This document shows, in pieces, positions 30,142-37,813 of a DNA stretch of 64,000 bases. Every line of letters starts with the position of its first letter. Within the stretch, counting starts at the first letter, position 1. A program made the position numbers and the translations under genes. This DNA comes from Streptomyces sp. 35G-GA-8 (GTDB taxonomy: Bacteria; Actinomycetota; Actinomycetes; Streptomycetales; Streptomycetaceae): positions 94,251 to 158,250 of the forward strand of contig NZ_JAMHJQ010000018.1 in assembly GCF_023534745.1 (NCBI RefSeq), in the 5' to 3' direction. The notes under the pieces were generated by a model. That model worked only from the letters and a program-made list of their open reading frames with translations. It was not told the origin of the DNA and ran no database searches.

Positions 30142-30270
30142 TTACTGCCAGGTGTCGAAGAACCAGGCAATCTCGTCCCCGTTGCGGATACCGAAAACTC
30201 CGGTCTCCTCACCGAACGAACCGAGCTCCATCACGACGGGAGCCTCGTAGCTCTCCTTCTCCATCTCCAT
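30142..30270 (-). CDS. Lasso peptide precursor 1
   Basis: A 42-codon gene read directly from the bases. Leader YEAPVVMELGSFGEETG has Tyr, Pro, Gly and the -2 Thr of the lasso leader pattern, with Val where Leu is usual. Cutting after Thr-Gly, as known for citrulassin-type precursors, gives the core VFGIRNGDEIAWFFDTWQ. The ring would be Val1 to Asp8; Glu9 is an alternative acceptor. The tail holds Trp12, Phe13, Phe14 and Trp17 as possible plugs. GGAGGGGG lies upstream of the ATG, inside the 3' end of the B2 gene, which overlaps it by 62 bp. Confidence 0.9.
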   Translation of the reverse strand: MEMEKESYEAPVVMELGSFGEETGVFGIRNGDEIAWFFDTWQ

Positions 30271-30742
30271 GGTTGTCACCCCCTCCCCGCTTTCCGTGTT
30301 CCTTTCCTGGCGAGGGAAGTTCGCCAGAAGCCTCGATGGTGATGAGCCGGGTGTAGTAACCGGCTTCCGTGGCCTCGTCGACCATGCGGCCCTCCGCCTC
30401 CACCCAGGCGTGCGCGGCGAAGGGGGGCGCCTTGAGGACGCCTACGCACCAGGTCGGCCAGACCGAGCGGGTACGGCACAGGAGGGCCGTGGCGATCGAC
30501 CGCACAAGACAGGCGCGGGCACCGCAGCAGCGCGGGCTGACCGTGAGAACGGTGTCGCGTGCGAGTCCGGCCTCCGCAGCCGTCGCCGGCCGCGCTCCCC
30601 GTCGTACCCGTATCAGTACGGCCCTGATGTGCCGGGGCTGCCGACGGGCGAGAACTCGGGCCGCACCGACCACCGCGCGGGTCACCAGCCGCTGCCCAAG
30701 GGACACCGTCACCGCGTCGGCCGGCAGTACGGGGATGCTCAT
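30209..30742 (-). CDS. Lasso peptide leader peptidase B2 (transglutaminase-like)
   Basis: Cysteine protease that removes the precursor leader together with the RRE protein. The transglutaminase-like core has the nucleophile region PRCCGARACLVRSIATALL, the His in PPFAAHAWVEAEG and a following Asp in MVDEA. The family normally ends soon after this (about residue 135); here a Gly/Arg/Glu-rich tail of about 40 residues runs on (GKEHGKRGGGDNHGDGEGEL...), overlapping the precursor gene in another frame. The start overlaps the B1 stop by 4 bp. The tail is probably a by-product of the overlap. Confidence 0.9.
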   Translation of the reverse strand: MSIPVLPADAVTVSLGQRLVTRAVVGAARVLARRQPRHIRAVLIRVRRGARPATAAEAGLARDTVLTVSPRCCGARACLVRSIATALLCRTRSVWPTWCVGVLKAPPFAAHAWVEAEGRMVDEATEAGYYTRLITIEASGELPSPGKEHGKRGGGDNHGDGEGELRGSRRDGARFVR

Positions 30743-30996
30743 CGCTTCACCAGCCCGGCGGAACGCAGCGAGTCCAACAGGGCGTCGATGTCCTTCCGCG
30801 CACGCGCCTCGCCGACGTCGTATCTGCCGGTGAGCGCGGTGACCGCGTCATCGACCGAGGCTCCCTGCGCGAGGGTGGAGAGCACGAGCCCCGCGGAGGA
30901 ACTGAGCTGCCAGTAACGGCCGGTGCGCTCGTCCAGTACGACCACTCCGTATTCGGTCTCTGTCGTGGAGACATGGTCATGCAGCCGCAGTCCCAT
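30739..30996 (-). CDS. Lasso peptide RRE protein B1 (PqqD-like)
   Basis: An 85-residue winged-helix RiPP recognition element that binds the leader and delivers the precursor to B2 and C. It has the PqqD-like layout: HDHVSTTETEYGVVVLDERTGRYWQLSSSAGLVLSTLAQGASVDDAVTALTGRYDV, then a C-terminal helix LDSLRSAGLVKR. GGAGGAG lies upstream of the ATG. Its start lies inside the 3' end of the cyclase gene (20-bp overlap), and its stop overlaps B2 by 4 bp, so C-B1-B2 form one tightly coupled unit. Confidence 0.93.
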   Translation of the reverse strand: MGLRLHDHVSTTETEYGVVVLDERTGRYWQLSSSAGLVLSTLAQGASVDDAVTALTGRYDVGEARARKDIDALLDSLRSAGLVKR

Positions 30997-32827
30997 GAAC
31001 CGACTCCTCCCTGTCATGGCGGCGGTCGCCCGCCGGCTGATTCCTGGCGAACACCGCGCAATTGACGGTGGCGTCGAGGAACGCGTCCCGCGTCCCCATG
31101 TGCTGTGGTGACTCACCGGCGGCGAGTGCGTCGAAGTCGATGACGCCACGTGTGGTCAGCGGCGACTGCTCACAGAGTTCGAGAAGGGTGGGCCAGTGAT
31201 CCCGCAACCCGCGCGCCGCTTGGACGCTCCCGCCCATCTTCGAGCCGCGCCGAAGAAACTCGTCGGGCAGCAATCCGCGCATCGCCGCCTTGATCAGGGG
31301 CTTGAATTCCATAGGCGAGTCGCGTTCCTCGTGGCGTACCGCGAAACACGCCTCCACCACTCGGTCATCGAAGAACGGTGCCTCGAAGGGCATTTCGAGG
31401 GTGGCCGCGTACTGCTGGGTGCCACGGATGATCCTGCTGCCGTCCCGCACCATGGCCAGCTCGGCGTGCAGCGCCCGGTCGGCCCCGAGCGGTTCTGCCG
31501 TCGCGGCCAGCTCCCCCAGCCTGGCCAGCAGCGCCGTCGCGGCGTCCCCGCTCAGCCAGCGCGGCAGCGCGACGGGCTGGTCCCACTCCATGCGCAGGTC
31601 CGACTTCACCTCGCGGACGCGCCGGGCCTCCCTCACGGTCCGCCGTAGCCATGCGCGATAGCTCTCGGAGTCCAGCAGCTCGCGCAGGACGGGGATCAGC
31701 GGACGGTCATCGAGCGCTCGGGTGGTTCTGACCCGCCGTAGGGCCGCCAGCGGACGTCGCCGGAAGAGCGCGTGGTCCCACACCGGCAGACCGTGCAGCA
31801 GATGGTCGCCGCCCAGACCATTGAGGTAGGTCGTGGCACCTCGCGCGATCGCCGCCTCGATGCTGTAGCGGATACGGGGCGCGGTCAGATACGCCTGCGA
31901 CGGCTCGTCCAGCCGCTCCCGCACATCGCCCATGCCCTCGAAGAACTGCGGCATGTCATCGAGACGGCCCACGTCGTGCCGGACGTTCGGCATGCTCGGC
32001 AACGCACGACGCGCCCAGATCAGGTCCTCCATGCCGCCCGGGTCGTCGTTGTACATCGTCGTCGCGACGATCTCGGCCGGTCCCCTCGCCGCGAGACGGC
32101 AGAGCGGCGTCGAATCGAGACCTCCGGACAGATCGCAGTGCACCGTCCCGCCGGCCCGCGTCCTGACGTCCACAGCGGCTTCGAGCGCCCCCCGCAACCG
32201 CTCGGCACCTTCCCGCCTGGACAACTCGGGCGCGGGCCTGCGCCACCAGACGACCGTACGTACCCGCCGTCCCCCCTCCTCCACGAGCAGCGCCGACCCG
32301 GGCGGTACGGCCTCGACCTCCCGCCACATCGGTTCCTCGGCCAGCGGATGCGGCAGCACCCGCAAGAGCCTGATGGCCAACGCGGTGTCGTCAAGGGCGA
32401 ACCCGCCGAGCCCGGCCAGGACATCCGCCCGGTCGGACACCACGCGCACCCCGTCGATCACCGCGTGGAACACCCGTCGCAGCCCGCTCGCGGACCCCTG
32501 CACCCGCAGCCGCTCCCCCTCGGCGGCCACCAGATGGAAGCTGCCGGCCAGGGAGTGCCCGAGCCCATCCAGCAACCGGACACCCCCCGGCCGCCCCAGC
32601 TGCCCCCGCAGCCCCTCCTCCGTGGCGGAGGATCCCCCGACAACGGCGACCCGCACGGCCCCCGCCTCCGCCACCACCCGCTGCCGCTCCGGCCCGCGAG
32701 CCAGCAGCAGCGGTCGGCCCGACGCATGACGGCAGATCAGCTGAGCATCCGAACCCACCCGTCGGGCCACGCGCTCGCCCCCCGCGCAGTCCGGAAGCGC
32801 GATGAAATACCAGCCATCACTGTTCAC
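30977..32827 (-). CDS. Lasso peptide macrolactam synthetase C (asparagine synthetase-like)
   Basis: ATP-dependent enzyme that activates the side-chain acid of the core and joins it to the new N terminus, forming the ring. Residues 1-190 match the N-terminal part of asparagine synthetase B but lack the N-terminal Cys (starts V-N-S-D-G). The synthetase domain has the PP-loop HCDLSGGLDSTPLC (about residue 234-239) and NGLGGDHLLHG. The GTG start at 32827 has AGGAGGG upstream; the frame extends further but the extension looks non-coding. Length is 616 residues, normal for lasso C proteins. It is the first gene of the operon. Confidence 0.93.
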   Translation of the reverse strand: MNSDGWYFIALPDCAGGERVARRVGSDAQLICRHASGRPLLLARGPERQRVVAEAGAVRVAVVGGSSATEEGLRGQLGRPGGVRLLDGLGHSLAGSFHLVAAEGERLRVQGSASGLRRVFHAVIDGVRVVSDRADVLAGLGGFALDDTALAIRLLRVLPHPLAEEPMWREVEAVPPGSALLVEEGGRRVRTVVWWRRPAPELSRREGAERLRGALEAAVDVRTRAGGTVHCDLSGGLDSTPLCRLAARGPAEIVATTMYNDDPGGMEDLIWARRALPSMPNVRHDVGRLDDMPQFFEGMGDVRERLDEPSQAYLTAPRIRYSIEAAIARGATTYLNGLGGDHLLHGLPVWDHALFRRRPLAALRRVRTTRALDDRPLIPVLRELLDSESYRAWLRRTVREARRVREVKSDLRMEWDQPVALPRWLSGDAATALLARLGELAATAEPLGADRALHAELAMVRDGSRIIRGTQQYAATLEMPFEAPFFDDRVVEACFAVRHEERDSPMEFKPLIKAAMRGLLPDEFLRRGSKMGGSVQAARGLRDHWPTLLELCEQSPLTTRGVIDFDALAAGESPQHMGTRDAFLDATVNCAVFARNQPAGDRRHDREESVHGTAAA

Positions 32828-32884
32828 TTGCCCTCCTGCCGTCCAAGTCGCCGTTTTGCCGATGACTTCATGTTGGACGGTGGC

Positions 32885-32925
32885 CGTGGCAATGGAGTGG
32901 CACTCCCGTGGCAGATCAGTGCCAC
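32885..32925 (-). promoter_or_regulatory. SARP-type operator: four heptamers with 4-bp spacers upstream of the lasso operon
   Basis: On the minus strand the heptamers TGGCACT, TGCCACG, TGCCACT and TGCCACG follow each other with 4-nt spacers (GATC, GGAG, CCAT), an exact 11-bp period. The last ends 8-9 bp before CAACAT, a -10-like hexamer at 32870-32875. Known SARP sites are heptameric direct repeats with 11-bp period placed 8 bp upstream of the -10. The start codon of the cyclase gene is 58 bp downstream. Confidence 0.8.
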
Positions 32926-32938
32926 CCCCCTGACCTGC

Positions 32939-32992
32939 AAAAACGCCCGCCACCCGCGACCCGGTGTCAGGCGGGTACGGGCAGGCGGGCGT
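32939..32992 (-). terminator. Intrinsic terminator after the TetR gene
   Basis: On the minus strand ACGCCCGCC pairs with GGCGGGCGT (9 bp, 32-nt loop that can fold again), and TTTTT follows directly. It lies 120 bp after the TetR stop and shields the lasso promoter from read-through. Confidence 0.7.
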
Positions 32993-33113
32993 GGGCGTAC
33001 GGGAGGTGAGGGGCCCGGGCTAAGGGGTCGGGTCCGGTCGCTCGGGCGGCCTCCGCGGCGTGCCCGGCGGAACGCCGGAATCCTTGCCCTCGCGGGAGCC
33101 TTCTCAGGCGTGT

Positions 33114-33752
33114 TCAGCGGGCGGGCGCGTGCGAAGACCGCTGGGCGGTCACGGCCTCCCATGCCCACATCGCGCGTTCCGCGAGCATCTCCAGGTCCTC
33201 GCGCGATGCGCCGTCGCGGGCCTGGACGGACATGCCCTGGAGTACGGCGGTATAGAAGGAGGCGACGGCGTAGGTGTCGGTGCCGGGGGCCAGATCCCCG
33301 TCCCGCACACCCTGTTCCAGTCGTTCGGCCAGTTCTTCGATGCCGGCCTTGCGCAGCCGGGCGAGATGGTCACGGACCGGTGCGTTGGACTCCGAGCAGT
33401 TCGTGGCGGCCAGCACGATCATGCAGCCGCCGGGCGTGTCCGCCTCGGTGTACGCGTACGCCCTCGCGCGGAGCACGGCGTTCACGGCGGCGCGCGCGGT
33501 GGGCTCCTCGGTGAGCGCACCGGCCACGGCTTGGCCGGCGTTGGTCGTGTACAGCGCCACCGCCTCGCGGAACAGCTCCTCCTTGGAGCCGAACGCCGCG
33601 TACAGGCTGGGCGAAGCGATCCCCATGGCCGAGGTGAGGTCGGCCATGGACGTCGCCTCGTAACCGGAGGCCCAGAACACCTTCATCGCCTGTTCCAGAG
33701 CCGTGTCCCGGTCGAACCCTCTGGGGCGTCCACGCGTGGTCACCTTCCCCAC
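33114..33752 (-). CDS. TetR/AcrR-family repressor, divergent from an SDR gene
   Basis: A 212-residue regulator. The N-terminal HTH is [54 protein letters not shown], typical of TetR. The ligand-binding part contains [20 protein letters not shown]. It is divergent from the SDR gene with 111 bp between the start codons. That gap holds a perfect 24-bp palindrome, so it probably represses the SDR gene and itself. Inducer unknown; the SDR substrate is a reasonable candidate. Confidence 0.93.
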   Translation of the reverse strand: MGKVTTRGRPRGFDRDTALEQAMKVFWASGYEATSMADLTSAMGIASPSLYAAFGSKEELFREAVALYTTNAGQAVAGALTEEPTARAAVNAVLRARAYAYTEADTPGGCMIVLAATNCSESNAPVRDHLARLRKAGIEELAERLEQGVRDGDLAPGTDTYAVASFYTAVLQGMSVQARDGASREDLEMLAERAMWAWEAVTAQRSSHAPAR

Positions 33753-33770
33753 CTCATCCTCTCCCCGGCC

Positions 33771-33851
33771 TTTCTGTGTCGTTCGTTCAATATATGCCTT
33801 GACCTGCCGGGTGCCTCCCTGCGAGTCTTTCTGTGTCGATCGACACAGAAA
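33771..33851. promoter_or_regulatory. Palindromic operator between tetR and SDR genes
   Basis: A perfect 24-bp palindrome at 33828-33851: TTTCTGTGTCGA followed by its reverse complement. The same half-site TTTCTGTGTCG occurs alone at 33771-33781, 57 bp away. The palindrome ends 12 bp before the SDR ATG, overlapping where the core promoter or ribosome site would be, and TTGACC at 33799-33804 may be a -35. This fits a dimeric TetR binding site. Confidence 0.75.
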
Positions 33852-33863
33852 TCAGGGGATGGC

Positions 33864-34610
33864 ATGAGCGAGTTGGCGGGGAAAGCTGCGCTGATCACGG
33901 GCGGCAGCAGGGGCATCGGGGCGGCAGTCGCCCGACGGCTGGCCCGTGAGGGTGCGGATGTGGCGTTCACGTACGTCAGCGCCGCAGGAGAGGCGAAGGC
34001 CGCCGATGTGGTGGCCGACATCAAGGAGATCGGACGGCGCGCGCTGGCGATCCGTGCCGACGCGGCGGACGACGGCGCCGTCGCGGACGCGGTGCGGCGG
34101 ACGGCAGACGAATTCGGCCGGCTGGACATCCTCGTCAACAACGCGGGGATATTCACCAACGGGCCGATCGAGGACGTCACTCCGGAAGAGGTCGACCGCA
34201 CCCTGGCCATCCATGTCCGCTCGGTGTTCCTCGCCTCGCAGACCGCCGTAGGGTTCCTGCCACGTGGCGGACGCATCATCAGCATCGGCAGCAATCTCGC
34301 CGACCACGTGCCCTTTCCGGGCATCACGCTGTACGCGATGAGCAAGGCGGCGCTGAGCGGCTTCACCAGAGGACTGGCACGCGAACTGGGCCCACGCGGC
34401 ATCACCGCCAACGTCGTGCACCCCGGATCGACCGACACGGACATGAACCCGGCCGACGGTCCTGGCGCCAACACCCGAAGGGACCTGACCGCATTGGGCC
34501 GCTACCTCGACCCGGATGACGTCGCGGCCACGGTCGCGTTCCTCGCCGGCCCCGGCGGCCACAACATCACGGGCACGGCACTGACCGTAGACGCGGGCAC
34601 GAACGCGTAA
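33864..34610 (+). CDS. Short-chain dehydrogenase/reductase, FabG-like
   Basis: Classical SDR of 248 residues. The cofactor loop is TGGSRGIGAAVA, the NNAG motif is VNNAGIFTNG, and the catalytic Ser-Tyr-Lys is IISIGSNLADHVPFPGITLYAMSKAAL. An Asp or Arg is not conspicuous after beta-2 (TYVSAAGEAK), which favours NADP(H). It probably reduces or oxidises a carbonyl/alcohol; the substrate is not predictable. The palindromic operator and divergent TetR gene imply inducible expression. Confidence 0.93.
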   Translation: MSELAGKAALITGGSRGIGAAVARRLAREGADVAFTYVSAAGEAKAADVVADIKEIGRRALAIRADAADDGAVADAVRRTADEFGRLDILVNNAGIFTNGPIEDVTPEEVDRTLAIHVRSVFLASQTAVGFLPRGGRIISIGSNLADHVPFPGITLYAMSKAALSGFTRGLARELGPRGITANVVHPGSTDTDMNPADGPGANTRRDLTALGRYLDPDDVAATVAFLAGPGGHNITGTALTVDAGTNA

Positions 34611-34810
34611 CGACACCGCGCAAGGGACCGGAGGGGCCGGGAGACGCAGGGACTGGGGGGCGGGGGGGCGGGCGCCGCGGCGGGGGCCGAGGACGTGAGC
34701 GTCCGCCTCCCGCTGATGGCGCGCGAACGACGGGCCGGCGCCGACGAACGGCGACGGTCCGTTGCCGCGCGCCTGGTCGACGCGACGGGTTCGGACCCAC
34801 AACAGGACAC
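34611..34810. other. Non-coding stretch after the SDR gene
   Basis: G-rich run (several GGGGG tracts near 34655-34690) with no supported gene between the SDR stop codon and the tRNA terminator. Confidence 0.5.
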
Positions 34811-34849
34811 AAGAAAGGCCCTGACCGACATTTCTGCTGGTCAGAGCCT
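34811..34849 (-). terminator. tRNA-Arg terminator
   Basis: AGGCTCTGACC and GGTCAGGGCCT form a stem with a 12-nt loop, followed by TTTCTT on the minus strand. It begins 11 bp beyond the tRNA 3' end. Confidence 0.75.
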
Positions 34850-34860
34850 CTGTTCCGGAG

Positions 34861-34932
34861 TGCCCCCGGCAGGATTCGAACCTGCGCACACGGCTCCGGA
34901 GGCCGTTGCTCTATCCCCTGAGCTACGGGGGC
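34861..34932 (-). tRNA. tRNA-Arg (anticodon CCG)
   Basis: A full cloverleaf of 72 nt: acceptor stem GCCCCCG/CGGGGGC, D-arm GCTC/GAGC, anticodon stem ACGGC/GCCGT with loop CTCCGGA (anticodon CCG), and T-arm GCAGG-TTCGAAT-CCTGC. CCA is not encoded. It decodes CGG codons, common in high-GC genomes. Its 3' end is followed by the terminator above. tRNA genes are frequent integration targets, but no integrase or repeated 3' end is seen here. Confidence 0.97.
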
Positions 34933-35044
34933 GAGTCGCCGTGGTGCTTGGCGACGAAGGAAACCCTACCAGCTTCCGCGGGGTGGCCGTGAACAGGTAT
35001 TTCCGGGTCCGGCGGGGTGAGGTGGGGTGGGGTGGGGGCGGGGG

Positions 35045-35698
35045 TCAGGCTCGGAGGTACGTGAGGACCGCCAGGACGCGGCGGTGGGTGTCGTCCGCCG
35101 GGGGGAGGTTCAGTTTGGCGAGGATGTTGCCGATGTGTTTGCCCACGGCCGCCTCGGAGACGACGAGTTGGCGGGCTATCGCCGCGTTGGACTTGCCCTC
35201 GGCCACCAGGGCCAGGACTTCGTGCTCGCGGGGGGTCAGGTGTTCCAGGGGGTCCCTGCGGCGGCGGAGCAGTTGGCGGACCACTTCCGGGTCGACGACC
35301 GTGCCGCCGGAGGCCACGGACTGGAGGGCGGCTTCGAAGTCCTCCACCTGGCCCACGCGGTCCTTGAGGAGGTAGCCGACGCCGGAGCCGTCGCCCGAGT
35401 CGAGGAGTTCGGCGGCGTAGGCACGCTGGACGTACTGGCTGAGGACGAGCACCGGGAGGGAGGGCTGCCGTTCGCGGAGGCGGACGGCCGCGTGGAGGCC
35501 CTCGTCCTGGAAGCCCGGGGGCATCCGTACGTCGGTGACCACGATGTCCGGGGTGTGCTCCGCCACCGCCGTCAGCAGGGCGGGCGCGTCGCCCACCGCC
35601 GCGGCGACCTTGTGGCCGAAGCGGTCCAGCAGGGCTGTCAGGCCTTCTCGGAGCAGCACGCTGTCCTCGGCCAGCACGATACGCAGCGTTCGGTCCAC
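35045..35698 (-). CDS. Orphan NarL/FixJ-type response regulator
   Basis: A 217-residue regulator: receiver with [14 protein letters not shown] pocket, phospho-Asp in [10 protein letters not shown] (residue 56) and Lys in GYLLKDRVG, then a LuxR-type HTH ([45 protein letters not shown]). No kinase gene is adjacent. It lies 46 bp beyond the Ku gene end, same strand. The missing partner may be encoded elsewhere. Confidence 0.93.
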   Translation of the reverse strand: MDRTLRIVLAEDSVLLREGLTALLDRFGHKVAAAVGDAPALLTAVAEHTPDIVVTDVRMPPGFQDEGLHAAVRLRERQPSLPVLVLSQYVQRAYAAELLDSGDGSGVGYLLKDRVGQVEDFEAALQSVASGGTVVDPEVVRQLLRRRRDPLEHLTPREHEVLALVAEGKSNAAIARQLVVSEAAVGKHIGNILAKLNLPPADDTHRRVLAVLTYLRA

Positions 35699-35744
35699 TC
35701 GCGCAGTGTGCCATCCGGAGCGAGGGCCGCGCCGGGGACGCCGG

Positions 35745-36839
35745 TCAGGCCGAGGCGCGCTTCCGGGCGCCGGAGGCCGTCTTCGACGCCGTCGCGGCCG
35801 TTTTCGAAGCCGTCGCGGCCGTTTTCGACGTCGACTTGGCCGCCGTCTTCCCGGCCGTCTTCGACGACGCCGATTTCGACGCGGTCTTCCTCGCTGTCGT
35901 CTTCCGCGCTGTCGTCTTCTTCGCCGCCGCTTTCTTCGCCGCCGGCTTGGGCTCGGTCCCCGCCGGCCTGGGCCCGGTCCCCGCCGCCTTCTTCGCCGTC
36001 GCCCTCTTCGCCGTCTTCTTCGCCGGGAGCTGGGTCACCTCCGCGACCTCGCCGCCCTCCGCCCGGCCCTCCTTCGCAGCGCGCACGCTGTTCTCCAGCG
36101 CCGCCATCAGGTCGAGGACCTTCCCTCCCCCGCCCGCCGCCGGCTCCCGCTCGGGTGTCGGCACACCTTCCGCCTTCGCGGCGATCATTTCCTCGACCGC
36201 CTCCCGGTAGTCGTCGTGCAGCGAGTCGAGATCGACCGAGCCGAGCGTGTCCATCAGGGCGTCGGCCAGGTCGAGTTCGGCCTCCCTTACGGTGACGTCG
36301 GTCTCCGGCGCGACGCCCTCAGGGACGCGGATCTCGTCGGGCCAGAGCAGGCCGTGCATCGCGATCACATCGCCGACCACCCGCAGCATCCCGAGCCGCT
36401 CCCGCCCCCGCAGGGCGAACTTGGCGACGGCCACCTTCTTGCTGCGCTTCAGCGCCTCGCGCAGCAAGGTGTACGGCTTGGCCGCGGGCACGCCGCCCGC
36501 GGAGAGGTAGTACGCCGTGTCCATCTGGAGCGGATCGATCGAGTCCGCCGGGACGAACGCGACGATCTCGATCGTCTTCGCCGTCGGCAGCGGCAGCGCG
36601 GCCAGATCGTCGTCGGTGATCGGGATCATGGACCCGTCGGCGTCCTCGTACGCCTTGCCGATCTCCGGCGTCGACACCTCCTCGCCGTCCAGCTCGCAGA
36701 CCTTCCGGTAGCGGATACGGCCGCCGTCGGCCTTGTGGATCTGCCGGAAGGAGATCGAGTGGTTCTCGGTGGCGTTGACCAGTTTGATCGGGATGCTGAC
36801 CAGCCCGAAGGAGATCGCGCCGTTCCATATGGATCGCAC
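35745..36839 (-). CDS. ku: Non-homologous end-joining protein Ku
   Basis: Bacterial Ku binds DNA double-strand ends as a homodimer and recruits LigD. The core starts [25 protein letters not shown] and has the beta-barrel ring domain to about residue 250, followed by a Lys/Ala/Thr-rich tail with [22 protein letters not shown]-type repeats that contacts DNA. Length 364, as for actinobacterial Ku with long basic tail. It is divergent from the LigD polymerase gene with a 50-bp gap. Confidence 0.95.
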   Translation of the reverse strand: MRSIWNGAISFGLVSIPIKLVNATENHSISFRQIHKADGGRIRYRKVCELDGEEVSTPEIGKAYEDADGSMIPITDDDLAALPLPTAKTIEIVAFVPADSIDPLQMDTAYYLSAGGVPAAKPYTLLREALKRSKKVAVAKFALRGRERLGMLRVVGDVIAMHGLLWPDEIRVPEGVAPETDVTVREAELDLADALMDTLGSVDLDSLHDDYREAVEEMIAAKAEGVPTPEREPAAGGGGKVLDLMAALENSVRAAKEGRAEGGEVAEVTQLPAKKTAKRATAKKAAGTGPRPAGTEPKPAAKKAAAKKTTARKTTARKTASKSASSKTAGKTAAKSTSKTAATASKTAATASKTASGARKRASA

Positions 36840-36889
36840 GTTCCATCCCTTTCATCCGAAATTCACGAAATATATGGGATTCTCATCGT

Positions 36890-37774
36890 ATGACGCCGAT
36901 CACAGAGGTGGAGGGGCGACGCCTGGCGCTCAGCAATCTGGACAAGGTCCTGTACACCGCCACCGGCACCACCAAAGGCGAGCTCCTGCACTACTACGCC
37001 CGTACAGCGGCCCCGCTGCTGACGCATCTCGCCGACCGCCCCGTCTCCTTCCTGCGCTATCCGGACGGGCCCGACGGGCCGCGCTTCTTCACCAAGAACC
37101 CGCCGCCCGGTACGCCCGACTGGGTACGGATCGCCGATGTGCCCAGAAGGACGGCCGACACCGGCAGACAGGTGGTGGTGGAGGATCTGCCGTCGCTGAT
37201 CTGGGCGGCGAACCTGGTCGTGGAGTTCCATACGCATCAGTGGCGCGCCATCGCGCCCGAGCACGCCGACCGGCTCGTACTCGATCTGGACCCCGGGACG
37301 CCCGCCACCGCCGTGGAGTGCTGCGCGGTGGCGCTCTGGCTGCGCGAGCGGCTGGGTACGGACGGGCTGGAGGCGTACGTGAAGACCTCGGGGTCGAAGG
37401 GCCTGCATGTCCTCGTGCCCCTGGAGCGCGCTCCGTCAGCCGATGTCTCGGCGTACGCGAAGGCTCTGGCCGTCGAGGCGGAGGCGGCGATGCCGGAGCT
37501 TGTGGTGCACCGGATGCGGCGCTCGTTGCGGCCCGGGAAGGTCTTCGTCGACCACAGCCAGAACGCCGCCGCGAAGACCACCGCCGCGCCCTACACGCTG
37601 CGCGCCAAGGCGGAGCCGACCGTCTCCACGCCCGTGACCTGGGACGAGGTCGCCGACTGTACGGACGCCGATCAACTGGTCTTCCGGCTTGGGGACATCG
37701 AGGGGCGGCTGGAACGGTACGGGGACCTCCTCGGCCCGCTCACCGACCCGGCCCGCGCCGCCCCGCTGCCCTGA
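36890..37774 (+). CDS. Stand-alone LigD polymerase domain protein (NHEJ primase-polymerase)
   Basis: A 294-residue archaeo-eukaryotic primase-type polymerase that fills gaps at broken ends. Catalytic Asp residues are in RLVLDLDPGTPA; TSGSKGLHVLVPL is the second conserved element, and VFVDHSQNAAAKTTAAPYTLRAKAEPTVSTP the third. Neither the ligase nor the phosphoesterase domain of a full LigD is present; in streptomycetes these are often on separate genes. The divergent promoter with Ku suggests joint control. Confidence 0.93.
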   Translation: MTPITEVEGRRLALSNLDKVLYTATGTTKGELLHYYARTAAPLLTHLADRPVSFLRYPDGPDGPRFFTKNPPPGTPDWVRIADVPRRTADTGRQVVVEDLPSLIWAANLVVEFHTHQWRAIAPEHADRLVLDLDPGTPATAVECCAVALWLRERLGTDGLEAYVKTSGSKGLHVLVPLERAPSADVSAYAKALAVEAEAAMPELVVHRMRRSLRPGKVFVDHSQNAAAKTTAAPYTLRAKAEPTVSTPVTWDEVADCTDADQLVFRLGDIEGRLERYGDLLGPLTDPARAAPLP

Positions 37775-37813
37775 GGCCGGCAGAATCCAAAAGATCCACA
37801 CGACAGGCCCTGG

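Noticed and set aside
29975-30270. Lanthipeptide or thiopeptide interpretation of the two small peptides
   Set aside because: Neither core has Cys, and no LanB/LanC/LanM or cyclodehydratase is present; B1, B2 and the Asn-synthetase-like protein identify lasso peptides.
31772-33514. 580-residue plus-strand frame over the lasso cyclase region
   Set aside because: Pro/Arg/His-rich shadow of the cyclase and TetR genes; no domain recognised.
34861-34932. tRNA-Arg as attachment site of an integrated element
   Set aside because: No integrase gene and no repeated tRNA 3' end was seen nearby.
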